A DNA stretch of 64,000 nt from a bacterium (GTDB lineage Bacteria; Armatimonadota; Zipacnadia; Zipacnadales; UBA11051). Both the position numbers and the translations under genes were made by a program. Below the pieces are notes generated by a model. It searched no databases, was not told the origin of the DNA, and worked only from the letters and a program-made list of their open reading frames with translations. This document shows positions 15,483 through 24,681 of this stretch, in pieces (position 1 is the first letter of the stretch; every line of letters begins with the position of its first letter). The DNA lies in assembly GCA_030604405.1 (NCBI GenBank), contig JAUVVY010000014.1, forward strand, positions 35,668 to 99,667, given 5' to 3'.

Positions 15483-16991
15483 ATGAAGCGCATCGCCGTC
15501 GGCCAGATCCTTCAGGAGACTAACAGCATCAACCCGGTGCCGACTAGCCTGGCGGATTTCGACGTGTTCGGCCTCGCCATTGGGGATGACGTGATGGGCG
15601 AGTACGGTGATGTGGGAGAACTGGCCGGGTTCGGCAGCCTGCCGGATGCGCTGGGTGAAGATGTTGAATGGCTGGGGCTGGTGCGGGCCGTGGCGTGGTC
15701 CGGCGGGCCGATGCGCGATGAGGTGCTGGCAGGTCTGATAGAGCAGTTGGTTGGCCCGCTGCGCCAACAGCGTACCGACGGCGTGCTGCTATCCTTGCAT
15801 GGCGCGCAATGTGCACAGAGTTGCTTCGATGCTGCGGGCAAGATCATTCAACAGGTGCGCGATAGCGTTGGACCGGACACACCGATAGTGGCGACGCTGG
15901 ACCTGCACGCCAACATTACACGGCGGATGGTGCGCAACGCCGACGTGCTTGTCGGGTACCAGACCCACCCGCACACCGACCACGTTAAGACGGGGCAGCG
16001 GGCGGCCCGGGCGCTGGCGCAAATGATCGCAAACGGCAAGCGGCCACGGGTGTCGGCGTACAAGATACCGATGATCGCCAATGACGACGGGCGCTCTACT
16101 GACCGCGGCGTGCTGGCCGAGCTATGGCAGGAGCTGGTGGCGACCGAGTGCTGCCCCGATGTGCTCTCCGTCGGGCTCTATCAGGTGCAGCCCTGGTTCG
16201 ACGTGCCCGCGACAGGCTGGACCTTCTATCAGGCCTGCTTCGGCGAGGCTCCGCCACTGGACAGCGAGCGCGTCGCCCAAGCCTGCTGGGCCACGCGCAC
16301 CTACGCCGAGCGGCGCTTTCTGGAGCCTGGAGATGTAGTGGCTGAAGCTGCAGCCATTACAGGCCGCCCGATCGCAGTCTCTGAGGGCCACGATGCGACC
16401 AACAGCGGCGCGCCGGGAGACAGCACTCTGCTCCTCGCTGAGCTGATTCGGGCCGAGATTCCACAGGGCGGCGCACTGACCTTCTGCGTTGATCCGGAGG
16501 CTGCGGCGGCGTGCTGCGAGGCGGGTGAGGGCGCAGAGATAGAGCTGACAGTTGGAGGCAAGCGCGATAGCCGCTATTGTCAGCCGCTGCCACTGACCGG
16601 CAAAGTCCAGCGGCTGGGCACTGTGCAGTACACGCTGCACGGCCACGCCGGGAATAACCTGCAGGTCAGCATGGGTCGGGCGGCGGCGCTGCAGGCCGGA
16701 TCTGCGACGGTACTGTTGACCGAGTACACCGGGCCGGGAAGCTCGCCACTGATGTATCAGGCAATCGGGCTCGATCCGCGCGATTTCAAGATCGTTGTGG
16801 CCAAGAGCCCGGAAGGCTTCCGCAATGATTATGAGCCGTTCGCGGCAGGGATACTGTACTGCGCTGCGCCGGGCTGCTCTAACCCCAATCTGAAAGCGAT
16901 AGGATATCAGCACATGAGCCGGCCGCTGTATCCGCTCGATGACATGACTGAGATCGCGGAAGCGAAGTGGGCGGGCCGGTTCGGCAAGTGA
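15483..16991 (+). CDS. M81 family metallohydrolase (MlrC/microcystinase C-like)
   Basis: 502 aa, the normal length for M81 proteins. The N-terminal half has QILQETNSINP, DGVLLSLHGAQ, IVATLDLHANIT (Asp/His metal ligands) and VGYQTHPHTDH, the M81/DUF1485 core. The C-terminal half (AEAAAITGRPIAVSEGHDAT, then the TLHGHAGNN and NDYEPFAAG region) fits the MlrC C-terminal domain. MlrC completes microcystin breakdown in sphingomonads, but the family is widespread in organisms that never meet microcystin; amide hydrolysis of a sugar-acid or amino-acid conjugate is possible. It starts 6 bp after the isomerase and lies 25 bp before the SDR gene, so it belongs to the same operon. Confidence 0.8.
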   Translation: MKRIAVGQILQETNSINPVPTSLADFDVFGLAIGDDVMGEYGDVGELAGFGSLPDALGEDVEWLGLVRAVAWSGGPMRDEVLAGLIEQLVGPLRQQRTDGVLLSLHGAQCAQSCFDAAGKIIQQVRDSVGPDTPIVATLDLHANITRRMVRNADVLVGYQTHPHTDHVKTGQRAARALAQMIANGKRPRVSAYKIPMIANDDGRSTDRGVLAELWQELVATECCPDVLSVGLYQVQPWFDVPATGWTFYQACFGEAPPLDSERVAQACWATRTYAERRFLEPGDVVAEAAAITGRPIAVSEGHDATNSGAPGDSTLLLAELIRAEIPQGGALTFCVDPEAAAACCEAGEGAEIELTVGGKRDSRYCQPLPLTGKVQRLGTVQYTLHGHAGNNLQVSMGRAAALQAGSATVLLTEYTGPGSSPLMYQAIGLDPRDFKIVVAKSPEGFRNDYEPFAAGILYCAAPGCSNPNLKAIGYQHMSRPLYPLDDMTEIAEAKWAGRFGK

Positions 16992-17016
16992 GCACCGCAA
17001 CAGGAGGACGCAGACC

Positions 17017-17790
17017 ATGAAGGCTCTGAATGGAATGAGCGCGCTGGTGACAGGCTCATCGAGCGGAATAGGTGCGGCCACGGCCCGCCATTTCGCCGCT
17101 GCCGGAGCGCGTGTCGCGGTCAACTACCGCAGCAATCAAGCGGGAGCCGAGGAGACCGCCAAATCAGTGCGCGAAGCCGGCTCCGAAGCCATCGTCATCC
17201 GGGCCGATGTGGGCGTGGCCGCCGATGTCGAGCGCATGTTCAGTGAGATAGATGATGAGTTCGGGGACCTCGATATCCTGGTCAATAACGCCGGCATCAC
17301 GCCCTGGATGCCGCTGCTGGAGACGCCTGAAGAAGTATTCGACAGGGCCATCAATACGAATCTGAGAGGCGTGTTTCTGTGTTCGCAGCAGGCGGCGCGG
17401 CGGATGCTGCACAAGGGCGGAGCCATCCTCAACATCTCTTCCGTCCATGCCGCTGTCACTACCTTCAACTTCGGGGTTTACGCAGCCTCAAAGGGCGGCA
17501 TCGAATCGCTCACGCGTGCCGCGGCAATAGAGTGGGGCGAGTACGGGATTCGCGTCAATGCCCTGCGGGTCGGCTGGGTAAGCGTTGAGAGCGATGCTCT
17601 GAAGCCCGGTGACCCGGTGTACGAAGAGTTCTGCCAGCGTCGCCCGCTTCAGCGGCCCGCCAGTCCGGATGAGATCGCTACAATGGCCGTGCAGACATGC
17701 TCGCCGGCGGCCTCCTATGTGACGGGGGCGGTCATCGCGGTGGACGGCGGCGCGACAGCCAAGCTCAACATACCGGAGCGGAGAGACTGA
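17017..17790 (+). CDS. SDR family NAD(P)-dependent oxidoreductase
   Basis: 257 aa classical short-chain dehydrogenase. It has ALVTGSSSGIGAATA (cofactor-binding TGxxxGxG), DILVNNAGIT (NNAG), ILNISSVHA (catalytic Ser), VYAASKGGIE (YxxxK) and the FabG-type C-terminal YVTGAVIAVDGG. The cofactor is probably NADP or NAD, as an acidic-to-basic switch after strand 2 (VNYRSN) leans towards NADP. AACAGGAGGACGCAG precedes ATG 17017. It closes the five-gene operon that begins at 12622 and would supply a sugar- or acid-oxidation or reduction step; the exact substrate is not predictable. Confidence 0.85.
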   Translation: MKALNGMSALVTGSSSGIGAATARHFAAAGARVAVNYRSNQAGAEETAKSVREAGSEAIVIRADVGVAADVERMFSEIDDEFGDLDILVNNAGITPWMPLLETPEEVFDRAINTNLRGVFLCSQQAARRMLHKGGAILNISSVHAAVTTFNFGVYAASKGGIESLTRAAAIEWGEYGIRVNALRVGWVSVESDALKPGDPVYEEFCQRRPLQRPASPDEIATMAVQTCSPAASYVTGAVIAVDGGATAKLNIPERRD

Positions 17791-17966
17791 ATGTCCCATG
17801 CGCTCAGAAGCCTGATGTGGCGGGCCTCAACTGATGCCATAAGTCATTGCCTGACAGCAACCGAGGCCGGCGAGCGCAGCCGGACCAGGTTCGTGTGAGG
17901 CGCCAGAGCGAAGCGTCCTGTCGCAGCGGTTTCCAGCCGACGTACCGAAAGACGAGGGTGAGAGTG

Positions 17967-20285
17967 ATGGAGAAAAAGCTACTGCTCTTTACACTGCTGA
18001 TGGTGTCGGGGCTGTGCGGTCCTGCCATCAGTCAGGAATACGGCAAGGCGCTGATCGAACATGGCATGTTCGACAAGGACCTTTCCGGGTGGCAGCGAGT
18101 CTATGGCTCGCCCGCCTGGGACGGTGAGGTGGGCCACGACACCGCGGGCTGTCTGCGGATCGAAGGCCCCGGAAGCATGACCACCGATTTTATCCCTTTC
18201 GCAGGCGAGTTCGTGAGGGTCACGGCGTGGATGAAAACCAAAGATGTCGTCCGCGGCGAGCAGCCCTGGCACAAGGCGACCGTTCAGGTCATCTATTACG
18301 ATAAGGACAAGAAGAGTCTCGGCCACTTCGACCCCGGAAGCGCACAAGAGACCACCGACTGGACCCAGTACGAGAGCATCTTCTTCTGGGAAAAACAGCG
18401 GGGCGTCGCGTTTTTCAAGATCGGCCTGATGAACTGGAACTGTCAGGGCACGAGCTGGTTCGACGATGTGGAGGTGGTCACCGCGCCGCCGACCAAGGCA
18501 TGGGAGATAGCTCCCCCGCGCGACCAGATGGAGAATAACCCGCCGTTGACCTGGCCGCAGCCGCAGGTGGGGCCGGAGCAGACAGCGCTGCAGACCGACG
18601 TGCTGCGCCTGGACCTCGAGGACGGGTTCGAACTTTCCCGCGTTGACGGCGGCGGCATTGGTGTGACCGATTTTGTCTATCGCGAACCAGGTGTTGAGAG
18701 CGACCTTGAGCGCTACCCGCCCCGCCTTCAGATTGACCGCGGATATATGACAAGACTGGTCCTGGCTGGGCAGCCAGATGGGCCGCCAAAGCCCGACACC
18801 GCCGAAGGCTACGTGGAAACATTCCGAGGCTCTCCAATACTCGACACTTTCATAAGGTCCTGGCTTGGCAACGGTGCCGAGGGCAATCAGCTCGATGCGG
18901 CGGTGCTTGTGGCAGCCGATGACGCGCAGTTGTGGGGATTCCAGGGCAACAAGCTCGTGCAGTGTGACGACGGACGGCTGGTGCTCGACCAGGCCACAAC
19001 CAAGCCGTTTGCCGTTCTCCGCAAGCCCGACGACTCCGGCGGTCTGGTCATCTATCACCCGATCCCCGCCGAGGTGCGGCGCTGGTATGTCGAAGACTAC
19101 ATAGTGGAAGCTGAGCTGGCGGTGCGTTTAGAACTCGCAAGCGGGCAGCTACATTACAGTTCAGATGAATTCGGTACCAGCGAAGCAGGCTATATCCACT
19201 CGCTGGACTTCTACTTCAGCTTCATGCCCTACGAAGGCCCTCTGGCCGAGGCCATGAAGCAGCTTGCCGCAACTGACATTGATTTGATGCAAGACGTCTC
19301 GCCGCTCAACGGAAATCCACCGCGCGGCTACTGGGAGCCGCACATGAGCCTGGCCTCCGGCCAGCGGCTGCTGCGGATGGCCCGCTACTTCCCCCGCGAG
19401 TTCACAAGCTGGATGAAATCCGACGGGTGGGCTTACGGCCACGAGGGCGGCCGCGGTTGGGGCTGCACCACCGCCACCATGAAGGGTATCCGGGTTGGCC
19501 CGTTGGCTGAGGCGGCTCTGCAGCGCAACCATGCGCTGCGGATGCTGACCTTTTTCGTCGAGTATGGCGGGCCGCAGGGCGCTCCGTGGATGTGCTATAC
19601 CTGGCGCGCCGAGGCCGGTCGCGTCGGCAGCCTGAAGCTGCACCACCAGAGCGTTTTCTGCCAGTACTGGGAATGGCGGCTGGGCGAATTCCTGGCCCTG
19701 CTGCGGGACCCGGGGCTTCTTTCGCAGCAAGAAAAGCTGCGGCTGTTTCGTGACCTGGACCGCGCGCGTTACGTCTTTGACCCCGACGGTCCCGGGACCT
19801 GGACGCGACTTCAGCCCAACGGCGGCTACTGGTTCAACTATATTGACCAGCCGCCTGGACGCCAGACGCGGTACGTCATCAACAGCCACACTACGAGCGT
19901 GGGCAACGTAGGGCACCTGGCGATGCTGGCCCGCGTCATGGGCCAGACGGAGGCTGAGGCGTACTGGACGAAGATGTTCGAAAAGGGCATTGACGGGCTG
20001 CTGTACGCAATGGGCGAGCCCTGGATGTGGCAGGAGTGGGACGAAAACGAGGTCGCGTACGCCGGCGCGGGTGGCGGCAAGCGCGGCTACTCCCTGTACA
20101 TGGTCTCATCATGGATGCCGACGGTGCTGAAAGTGAATGTCGAGTTGGGCGTCGAGCACCGGCTGGACGAGCTGGTGGCAATGCAGAAGCGGATGATGAA
20201 GGCCGAGTACACCATAGCAAATGAGCGGTTCGTTAACCTCGGACAGGAATGCCTCGACTGGGTCCAGGAGAACCGCAGACAGTAG
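17967..20285 (+). CDS. Secreted CBM-containing protein with glucuronyl-epimerase-like C-terminal half
   Basis: 772 aa. The long open frame starts at 17847, but ATG 17967 (GACGAGGG upstream) begins a clean signal peptide (MEKKLLLFTLLMVSGLCGPA). Residues ~25-165 form a carbohydrate-binding jelly-roll (HGMFDKDLSGWQRV to WNCQGTSWFDDVEVV). A middle beta-rich part (~195-430) is followed by a helical region; GYWFNYIDQPPG, YVINSHTTSVGNVGHLAML and TKMFEKGIDGLLYAM resemble the (alpha/alpha) C-terminal part of D-glucuronyl C5-epimerases. That would fit a lyase/epimerase role on a uronate polysaccharide, but the similarity is recalled by eye and not strong. The 176-bp gap from the SDR gene has no visible terminator, so co-transcription is possible. 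Confidence 0.65.
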   Translation: MEKKLLLFTLLMVSGLCGPAISQEYGKALIEHGMFDKDLSGWQRVYGSPAWDGEVGHDTAGCLRIEGPGSMTTDFIPFAGEFVRVTAWMKTKDVVRGEQPWHKATVQVIYYDKDKKSLGHFDPGSAQETTDWTQYESIFFWEKQRGVAFFKIGLMNWNCQGTSWFDDVEVVTAPPTKAWEIAPPRDQMENNPPLTWPQPQVGPEQTALQTDVLRLDLEDGFELSRVDGGGIGVTDFVYREPGVESDLERYPPRLQIDRGYMTRLVLAGQPDGPPKPDTAEGYVETFRGSPILDTFIRSWLGNGAEGNQLDAAVLVAADDAQLWGFQGNKLVQCDDGRLVLDQATTKPFAVLRKPDDSGGLVIYHPIPAEVRRWYVEDYIVEAELAVRLELASGQLHYSSDEFGTSEAGYIHSLDFYFSFMPYEGPLAEAMKQLAATDIDLMQDVSPLNGNPPRGYWEPHMSLASGQRLLRMARYFPREFTSWMKSDGWAYGHEGGRGWGCTTATMKGIRVGPLAEAALQRNHALRMLTFFVEYGGPQGAPWMCYTWRAEAGRVGSLKLHHQSVFCQYWEWRLGEFLALLRDPGLLSQQEKLRLFRDLDRARYVFDPDGPGTWTRLQPNGGYWFNYIDQPPGRQTRYVINSHTTSVGNVGHLAMLARVMGQTEAEAYWTKMFEKGIDGLLYAMGEPWMWQEWDENEVAYAGAGGGKRGYSLYMVSSWMPTVLKVNVELGVEHRLDELVAMQKRMMKAEYTIANERFVNLGQECLDWVQENRRQ

Positions 20286-20352
20286 CCAGTGCTCAGTTGA
20301 TTCAGTTCGCTCTATATTCTTAGCGTTGTGTAGTACGTCAACTAACGGCATT

Positions 20353-20497
20353 CACGGGCTGGAAAGCCCGTGCCACGCGGGGCTGGAAAGCCCGTGCCAC
20401 GCGGGGCTGGAAAGCCCGTGCCACGCGGGGCTGGAAGCTGAGAATGCTGTCGCATTCTCACCTGACCTGTGCCAAGCACAGGTCAGGCCGAGCTACG
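20353..20497 (+). repeat. Tandem GGAA-hairpin repeats ending in a double hairpin (copy B)
   Basis: Three 24-bp units (CACGGGCT-GGAA-AGCCCGTG-CCACGC) begin at 20356, 20380 and 20404 in perfect register. A fourth beginning at 20428 changes after GGGCTGGAA into the double-hairpin form: a 9-bp stem TGAGAATGC (20439-20447 with 20452-20460), then an 11-bp stem CCTGACCTGTG (20461-20471 with 20477-20487) and CCGAGCTACG. It lies between the convergent genes ending at 20285 and 20571 and may also end transcription of both. Confidence 0.75.
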
Positions 20498-20570
20498 GAT
20501 TTTGTGAATTATTCGGGTTAGCTGAGTCGACAGCTTGTGGGCGGCGTCTGCCTCCATGTTTTGCAGGCTC

Positions 20571-23279
20571 TTATGATTCGTAGCTCACACAGACCTCGGT
20601 GACGCGGGGAGTGTTGCCACTGCCGACCGCTCCCAGCGCAAGGCAGTACTGCACCCAGCGGTCCTGGCGCAGGTCTGTTGTGTCATCACCGCACTCGAGC
20701 CAACCGTCGTCCCCAGGCCCCTGCCAGGGGGCGGTTTCGAGCGCCTCGGCGGTGGGTGCAAAGCGCAGCCGGGCACGCACCCAGGTCTTGACGGGCAGTT
20801 GTGCTTCCCAACTGATTCGCTTGACCGTCGCGCCCTCCGGTAGCTCGAAGGCGGCCGAAAGGTAGTATTCCTCCGAGCCCCGATCCCGCTGGTTGCCCGG
20901 GTCCACGCCGATCATGCCATGCGGTCCCTCGCTGGGAAATTCTGTGACGCGCTCTTCGGAGAAGCCATCAGGACCATTCCACCAGACAGCCGAGTGGCCC
21001 ACGTGGTCGCCGTGGACCTTGTGATATGCCACCGCCAGGTCAGTGTAGCCGTCCTCGTTGAAATCGGCTGCGATGACGCCGGAGGCTGAGTGCATGAACA
21101 GGCGCGTGCGGTCCGCCGCCGAGAACCTCCCGCCCTCGCCTCCCCAGTACACATACGAGTCAATATCCCGCGTGTGGCCGGCATGGTAGTTACAGATGAA
21201 CAGGTCGAGATGGCCGTCGTTGTTGAAGTCGGCCACCGCGATGCCGTTGATGCCGTTGGCAGGTAACTGAGTGCGGCGATCCTCGCGCAGGCCTTCGGGC
21301 CCGTTCCAGTAAACGTGAACAAACGATTCGTGCGGAGTGCGAGCGTCCAGGGCAAGGTGGCCGCCGATAATCAGGTCGAGCCAGCCGTTGCCGGTGAAGT
21401 CGGCCGCCTTGGCGAACGAGCCGTTGATCACCGACAGCAACTGGTGGCGCTGGATGTCGAAGCCGTCAGGCCCGCCCCAGAGAATGATGCTGCGGTCGAA
21501 GCTTATCTGCGGAATCACCAGGTCCAACCAGCCGTCGTTGTTCAGATCGGCCAGGTATATCCGGCGCGGATCGTCATACACGACACCGTCAATCTCCGTG
21601 CGAATGCGCTGCGGGTCGTCGGGATCAAAGCCGTCGGCGCTGCCGTAGAAGACCAGGATCTCGGGGAACGAAAAGCCGCAGAAAACCAGGTCCAGGTAGC
21701 CGTCGCGATTCAGGTCAGCGCAGCAGACGCCGTGGGCGCGAGTGGTGCGCAAGGCCAGGCTCGGCTGGTACGAGAAGCCGTCCGGCCCGCCCACAAAGAT
21801 AAATGAGCCGGGGTCGAGGTGGATGGCGTTTTCGGAGCAGTTGGCTACGATCAGGTCGGCTTCTCCGTCGTCGTTCAGATCGCAGACTGCGGCATCCACT
21901 GCATCCCGACCGCGCATACGATGGCAGCGTTCGCTTGAAAAGCCGTTCGGGCCGCCGTAATAGATGACGGGGTCCACATCGCCGCCAACCCGCCGCGCCC
22001 GGCTGTTGACGAAGAGCACCTGCGGCAAGGGATGATCGGAGGTGCGGGCAACGAGAACTCGGCGGGCATCGTGGGTCTCCAGGCCAACAGGCTCGAGGCT
22101 CACGCCGTCAGCGCCGCCGCGATAGACCAGCGAATCGATGGAAAACGTTGCCTCGGTGCGGTCCTGACAGATTACGATGTCATCAAAGCCGTCGCCGTCG
22201 AGATCGCCGAGGGCCACATCACAAGCACGAGCCGTTGGCAGCGGCGTCCGCTCGCCGGCGGTGAAGCCCTGTTCGCTCCCCCAGTACACCCACGAACATT
22301 GCTGGCCGTGGTGCTCGCCTCGCGTGGCGAATACCAGGTCCGCATAGCCGTCACCATTGACGTCGCCTACGGCGACCGACAGCGCCCGCGGGCAATCTAT
22401 GACAATCGGCTCGCCGAAGCTGCGGTCCGGATTGACAGGTACGAGGCAGATGCGATCATTGCGGGGCACAAACAGATGCGGAATACCTCCCAGGCAGATA
22501 ATCTTTGCCAGCGGGCGCGTACCCGCGATGGCTTCCAGCTCACTGGTCTGCTGTTGATCGTCCTCAGACGCTTCGCCGATGCCTTCGGCCACCGCTACAT
22601 CGCTGTATGCTTCAGGCGAAATGCCCTGCGGGCCGCCCCAGAACACCCGCGCGTGCCCGTCCTTGTCGAGAGCGTACAAGTCGGCGCAGCCGTCACCGTC
22701 CAGGTCCCCAGCGCCTATTTGATCGGCCTCAATATCCAGGTCCACGAGGCGCCTGGGATCAAAGGACAGCTCGCCCTGATAGAACACGCGCACCCGGCCG
22801 TCGCACACAAAGGCCAGGTCCACAAGCCCATCACCGTTGAAATCGCCAGCCGTCACCGAGGTGGACTTCGGCGCCGGCAAGTGACGCTGATAGCTCTCGC
22901 TGAGGCCGTCAGGAGCGCCGTAATAGACGATGGCATTCAGGTCCCGCCGGACGCCGTCGTAGTTCATCGCCAGCACCAGATCGTCGTAGCCATCGCCATT
23001 GAGGTCAGCTACGACACCGGACAATGCCCCGGACGAGGGCAACTCGATGCGGGGTGCGGCCCCCAGAGCGTCGCTATAGACATAGGCCGGCGGCTTCTCC
23101 CAGTGATCCTGGCTGTTGCAGATTAGCAGGTCCAAGTAGCCGTCGCCATCCACATCGAACTGGTGGATGCGCTGCAGCACGCCGGCGCGGGAGACGTACA
23201 GGTTCTGGCCCGCATTGTCGAAGGTGCCCTGAATAAAGCCCTCATACCCACGGGTAATCCATTTTCCTGATGCTGACAT
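20571..23279 (-). CDS. FG-GAP/VCBS repeat beta-propeller protein without signal peptide
   Basis: 902 aa built of 12 calcium-binding-type FG-GAP motifs of the form DxNGDGxxDL (for example FDVDGDGYLDLL, ADLNGDGYDDLV, GDFNGDGLVDLA, ADLNNDGWLDLV, ADFNEDGYTDLA), each followed by a VYYGxxDGF strand, so probably one or two integrin-like propellers. The last ~110 residues (after EEYYLSAAFELPEG) look like a beta-sandwich. Such proteins usually bind glycans or other proteins outside the cell, yet the start MSASGKWITRGYEGF has no signal peptide and AGGAG lies 7 nt before ATG 23279, so this start is well supported. It is followed 3' to 5' by an Asp-box gene 54 bp away on the same strand, probably one transcript. 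Confidence 0.8.
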   Translation of the reverse strand: MSASGKWITRGYEGFIQGTFDNAGQNLYVSRAGVLQRIHQFDVDGDGYLDLLICNSQDHWEKPPAYVYSDALGAAPRIELPSSGALSGVVADLNGDGYDDLVLAMNYDGVRRDLNAIVYYGAPDGLSESYQRHLPAPKSTSVTAGDFNGDGLVDLAFVCDGRVRVFYQGELSFDPRRLVDLDIEADQIGAGDLDGDGCADLYALDKDGHARVFWGGPQGISPEAYSDVAVAEGIGEASEDDQQQTSELEAIAGTRPLAKIICLGGIPHLFVPRNDRICLVPVNPDRSFGEPIVIDCPRALSVAVGDVNGDGYADLVFATRGEHHGQQCSWVYWGSEQGFTAGERTPLPTARACDVALGDLDGDGFDDIVICQDRTEATFSIDSLVYRGGADGVSLEPVGLETHDARRVLVARTSDHPLPQVLFVNSRARRVGGDVDPVIYYGGPNGFSSERCHRMRGRDAVDAAVCDLNDDGEADLIVANCSENAIHLDPGSFIFVGGPDGFSYQPSLALRTTRAHGVCCADLNRDGYLDLVFCGFSFPEILVFYGSADGFDPDDPQRIRTEIDGVVYDDPRRIYLADLNNDGWLDLVIPQISFDRSIILWGGPDGFDIQRHQLLSVINGSFAKAADFTGNGWLDLIIGGHLALDARTPHESFVHVYWNGPEGLREDRRTQLPANGINGIAVADFNNDGHLDLFICNYHAGHTRDIDSYVYWGGEGGRFSAADRTRLFMHSASGVIAADFNEDGYTDLAVAYHKVHGDHVGHSAVWWNGPDGFSEERVTEFPSEGPHGMIGVDPGNQRDRGSEEYYLSAAFELPEGATVKRISWEAQLPVKTWVRARLRFAPTAEALETAPWQGPGDDGWLECGDDTTDLRQDRWVQYCLALGAVGSGNTPRVTEVCVSYES

Positions 23280-23333
23280 GACTTCTGCTCCTGTTCCACT
23301 TCATCTCGCGGCTCGCCCGATGCCGGCACGGAG

Positions 23334-24449
23334 CTATTCGATCCTGAGCTTGAACCAGCGGATATTCGAGACGCACTCCTCATAACACCAGAACGCGACA
23401 AAGATCGTGCCATCCGCCAGATGCGTTATACAAGGCGCGCCGAACCTGAGGACATTGAAGTTGTGCGCCATGTTGTCCGAGGTTTCGGTAAGCCCCTCGA
23501 TGTCGTGGCCCCACAGTGGCGCGCACTCGTCGTTGATCCAGTCGCTTCCCTCGATGCGTGATATGTCCGCCCACAGCCCGGTCTCGTCCATGCGACGATA
23601 GACGCTGAGGACTCGTCCATCATCAAGGGCGAACGGTGTAAGCGTCTGGCCCAGCAGCCGGGTAGATGCCGGCGCGGACCACGTCTTGCCGCCGTCCTCG
23701 CTGAGCACGTATTGATTCGGCAGGTCGGCTGCGGCGGACTCATTGTAGGCCCACGCGGCGGCCAGTAATCTGCCGTCGGGAAGCTCTACGATCTTGGACT
23801 CCCAGTAGATGACGTTCTGGTCGGGATCGTTCATCACATCCCAGTACTCCGGCCAGGTCCGGCCCCGGTCCTCGGAGACGAGCGCGATCATTTTCATGCC
23901 GTTAGGACAGTCGCCATCCCAGCCTCGCCACGTGGAGGTCGGCAGTATCCAGCGCCCATCGCTCAGAGGGGTTATCGGGCAGCACAGTTCGAACGCCGGG
24001 CCGACCAGCGGCGGCTCTATCGCCTCGGGGCCGGCCCAGGTGTGACCATAGTCCTGCGACCGCCACAGCAGCATCTCCACCGGCACAAGTCCCAGGTTCT
24101 CGGAGTTCGTAAAGCCCTCATCCGGATGCTCGCTGCGGTCCGCCCGATGCATCACCACCACGACTTCACCGTCAGGCAAGGCGGTGATTCTCGAGGAATC
24201 GGAGGTAAGGTGATCCGTGGTGCCCTCGTATATCGTGTCCTCAAGCTCCCAGGTCTTCCCGTCATCCCTGGAGCGGGCGACATAGGTGCGCAGGTTGGTG
24301 GCTTCGAACGCCTCGCCCAGCACCAGCGTCGCCAGCATCTCGCCATTGTCCATGCAAACAACCGACGGGAAGCAGGCATGCACGCTGTGTAGGTGCGGCT
24401 TCGGGTTCCTGTAGATAAGTCCCGTGTTTAAGGCCTCGATATTCGCCAT
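23334..24449 (-). CDS. Asp-box (BNR) six-bladed propeller, sialidase-like
   Basis: 371 aa with four Asp-boxes: SRDDGKTWE, SQDYGHTWA, SEDRGRTWP and SEDGGKTWS. This is the size of a bare sialidase-fold propeller. ATG 24449 is chosen (AGGCAGGTACGAAG upstream) over an upstream extension that lacks family features. No signal peptide is visible, so it would act in the cytoplasm or be exported another way. The sialidase arginine triad cannot be assigned with certainty, so exo-alpha-sialidase activity is only one option; many intracellular Asp-box proteins in glycan clusters have other or unknown roles. It is divergent from a second Asp-box gene (24682) across a 232-bp gap. Confidence 0.75.
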   Translation of the reverse strand: MANIEALNTGLIYRNPKPHLHSVHACFPSVVCMDNGEMLATLVLGEAFEATNLRTYVARSRDDGKTWELEDTIYEGTTDHLTSDSSRITALPDGEVVVVMHRADRSEHPDEGFTNSENLGLVPVEMLLWRSQDYGHTWAGPEAIEPPLVGPAFELCCPITPLSDGRWILPTSTWRGWDGDCPNGMKMIALVSEDRGRTWPEYWDVMNDPDQNVIYWESKIVELPDGRLLAAAWAYNESAAADLPNQYVLSEDGGKTWSAPASTRLLGQTLTPFALDDGRVLSVYRRMDETGLWADISRIEGSDWINDECAPLWGHDIEGLTETSDNMAHNFNVLRFGAPCITHLADGTIFVAFWCYEECVSNIRWFKLRIE

Positions 24450-24681
24450 CTTCGTACCTGCCTTCCGGTATAGGCTCTGCCAACACTGTCGGGAGCCTTC
24501 GCTGTTACGCTCTGCACGACATATAGTATTGGCAATAGACAGCGCCTTCACCTCCGTGAAGCACTCGCTCTGCTTTCAGGAAGGTATGCGCTACCGAAAT
24601 ACAGAACTTGCCTTCACGCTCGGGCCTTCCGGAGCCGCATTGCCGGCTATGCACGACAGCACCTGCAAAGAGGGATAAACA

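Noticed and set aside
20353..20427. Three 24-bp tandem units considered as a CRISPR array
   Set aside because: There are no spacers: the units abut exactly and are each a hairpin of the dispersed GGAA family; no cas genes are present.
22032..23126. A long plus-strand open frame (364 aa) opposite the FG-GAP gene
   Set aside because: It is a mirror of the GAC/GGC-rich repeat codons of the FG-GAP protein on the other strand; the sense gene has an RBS and clear repeats.
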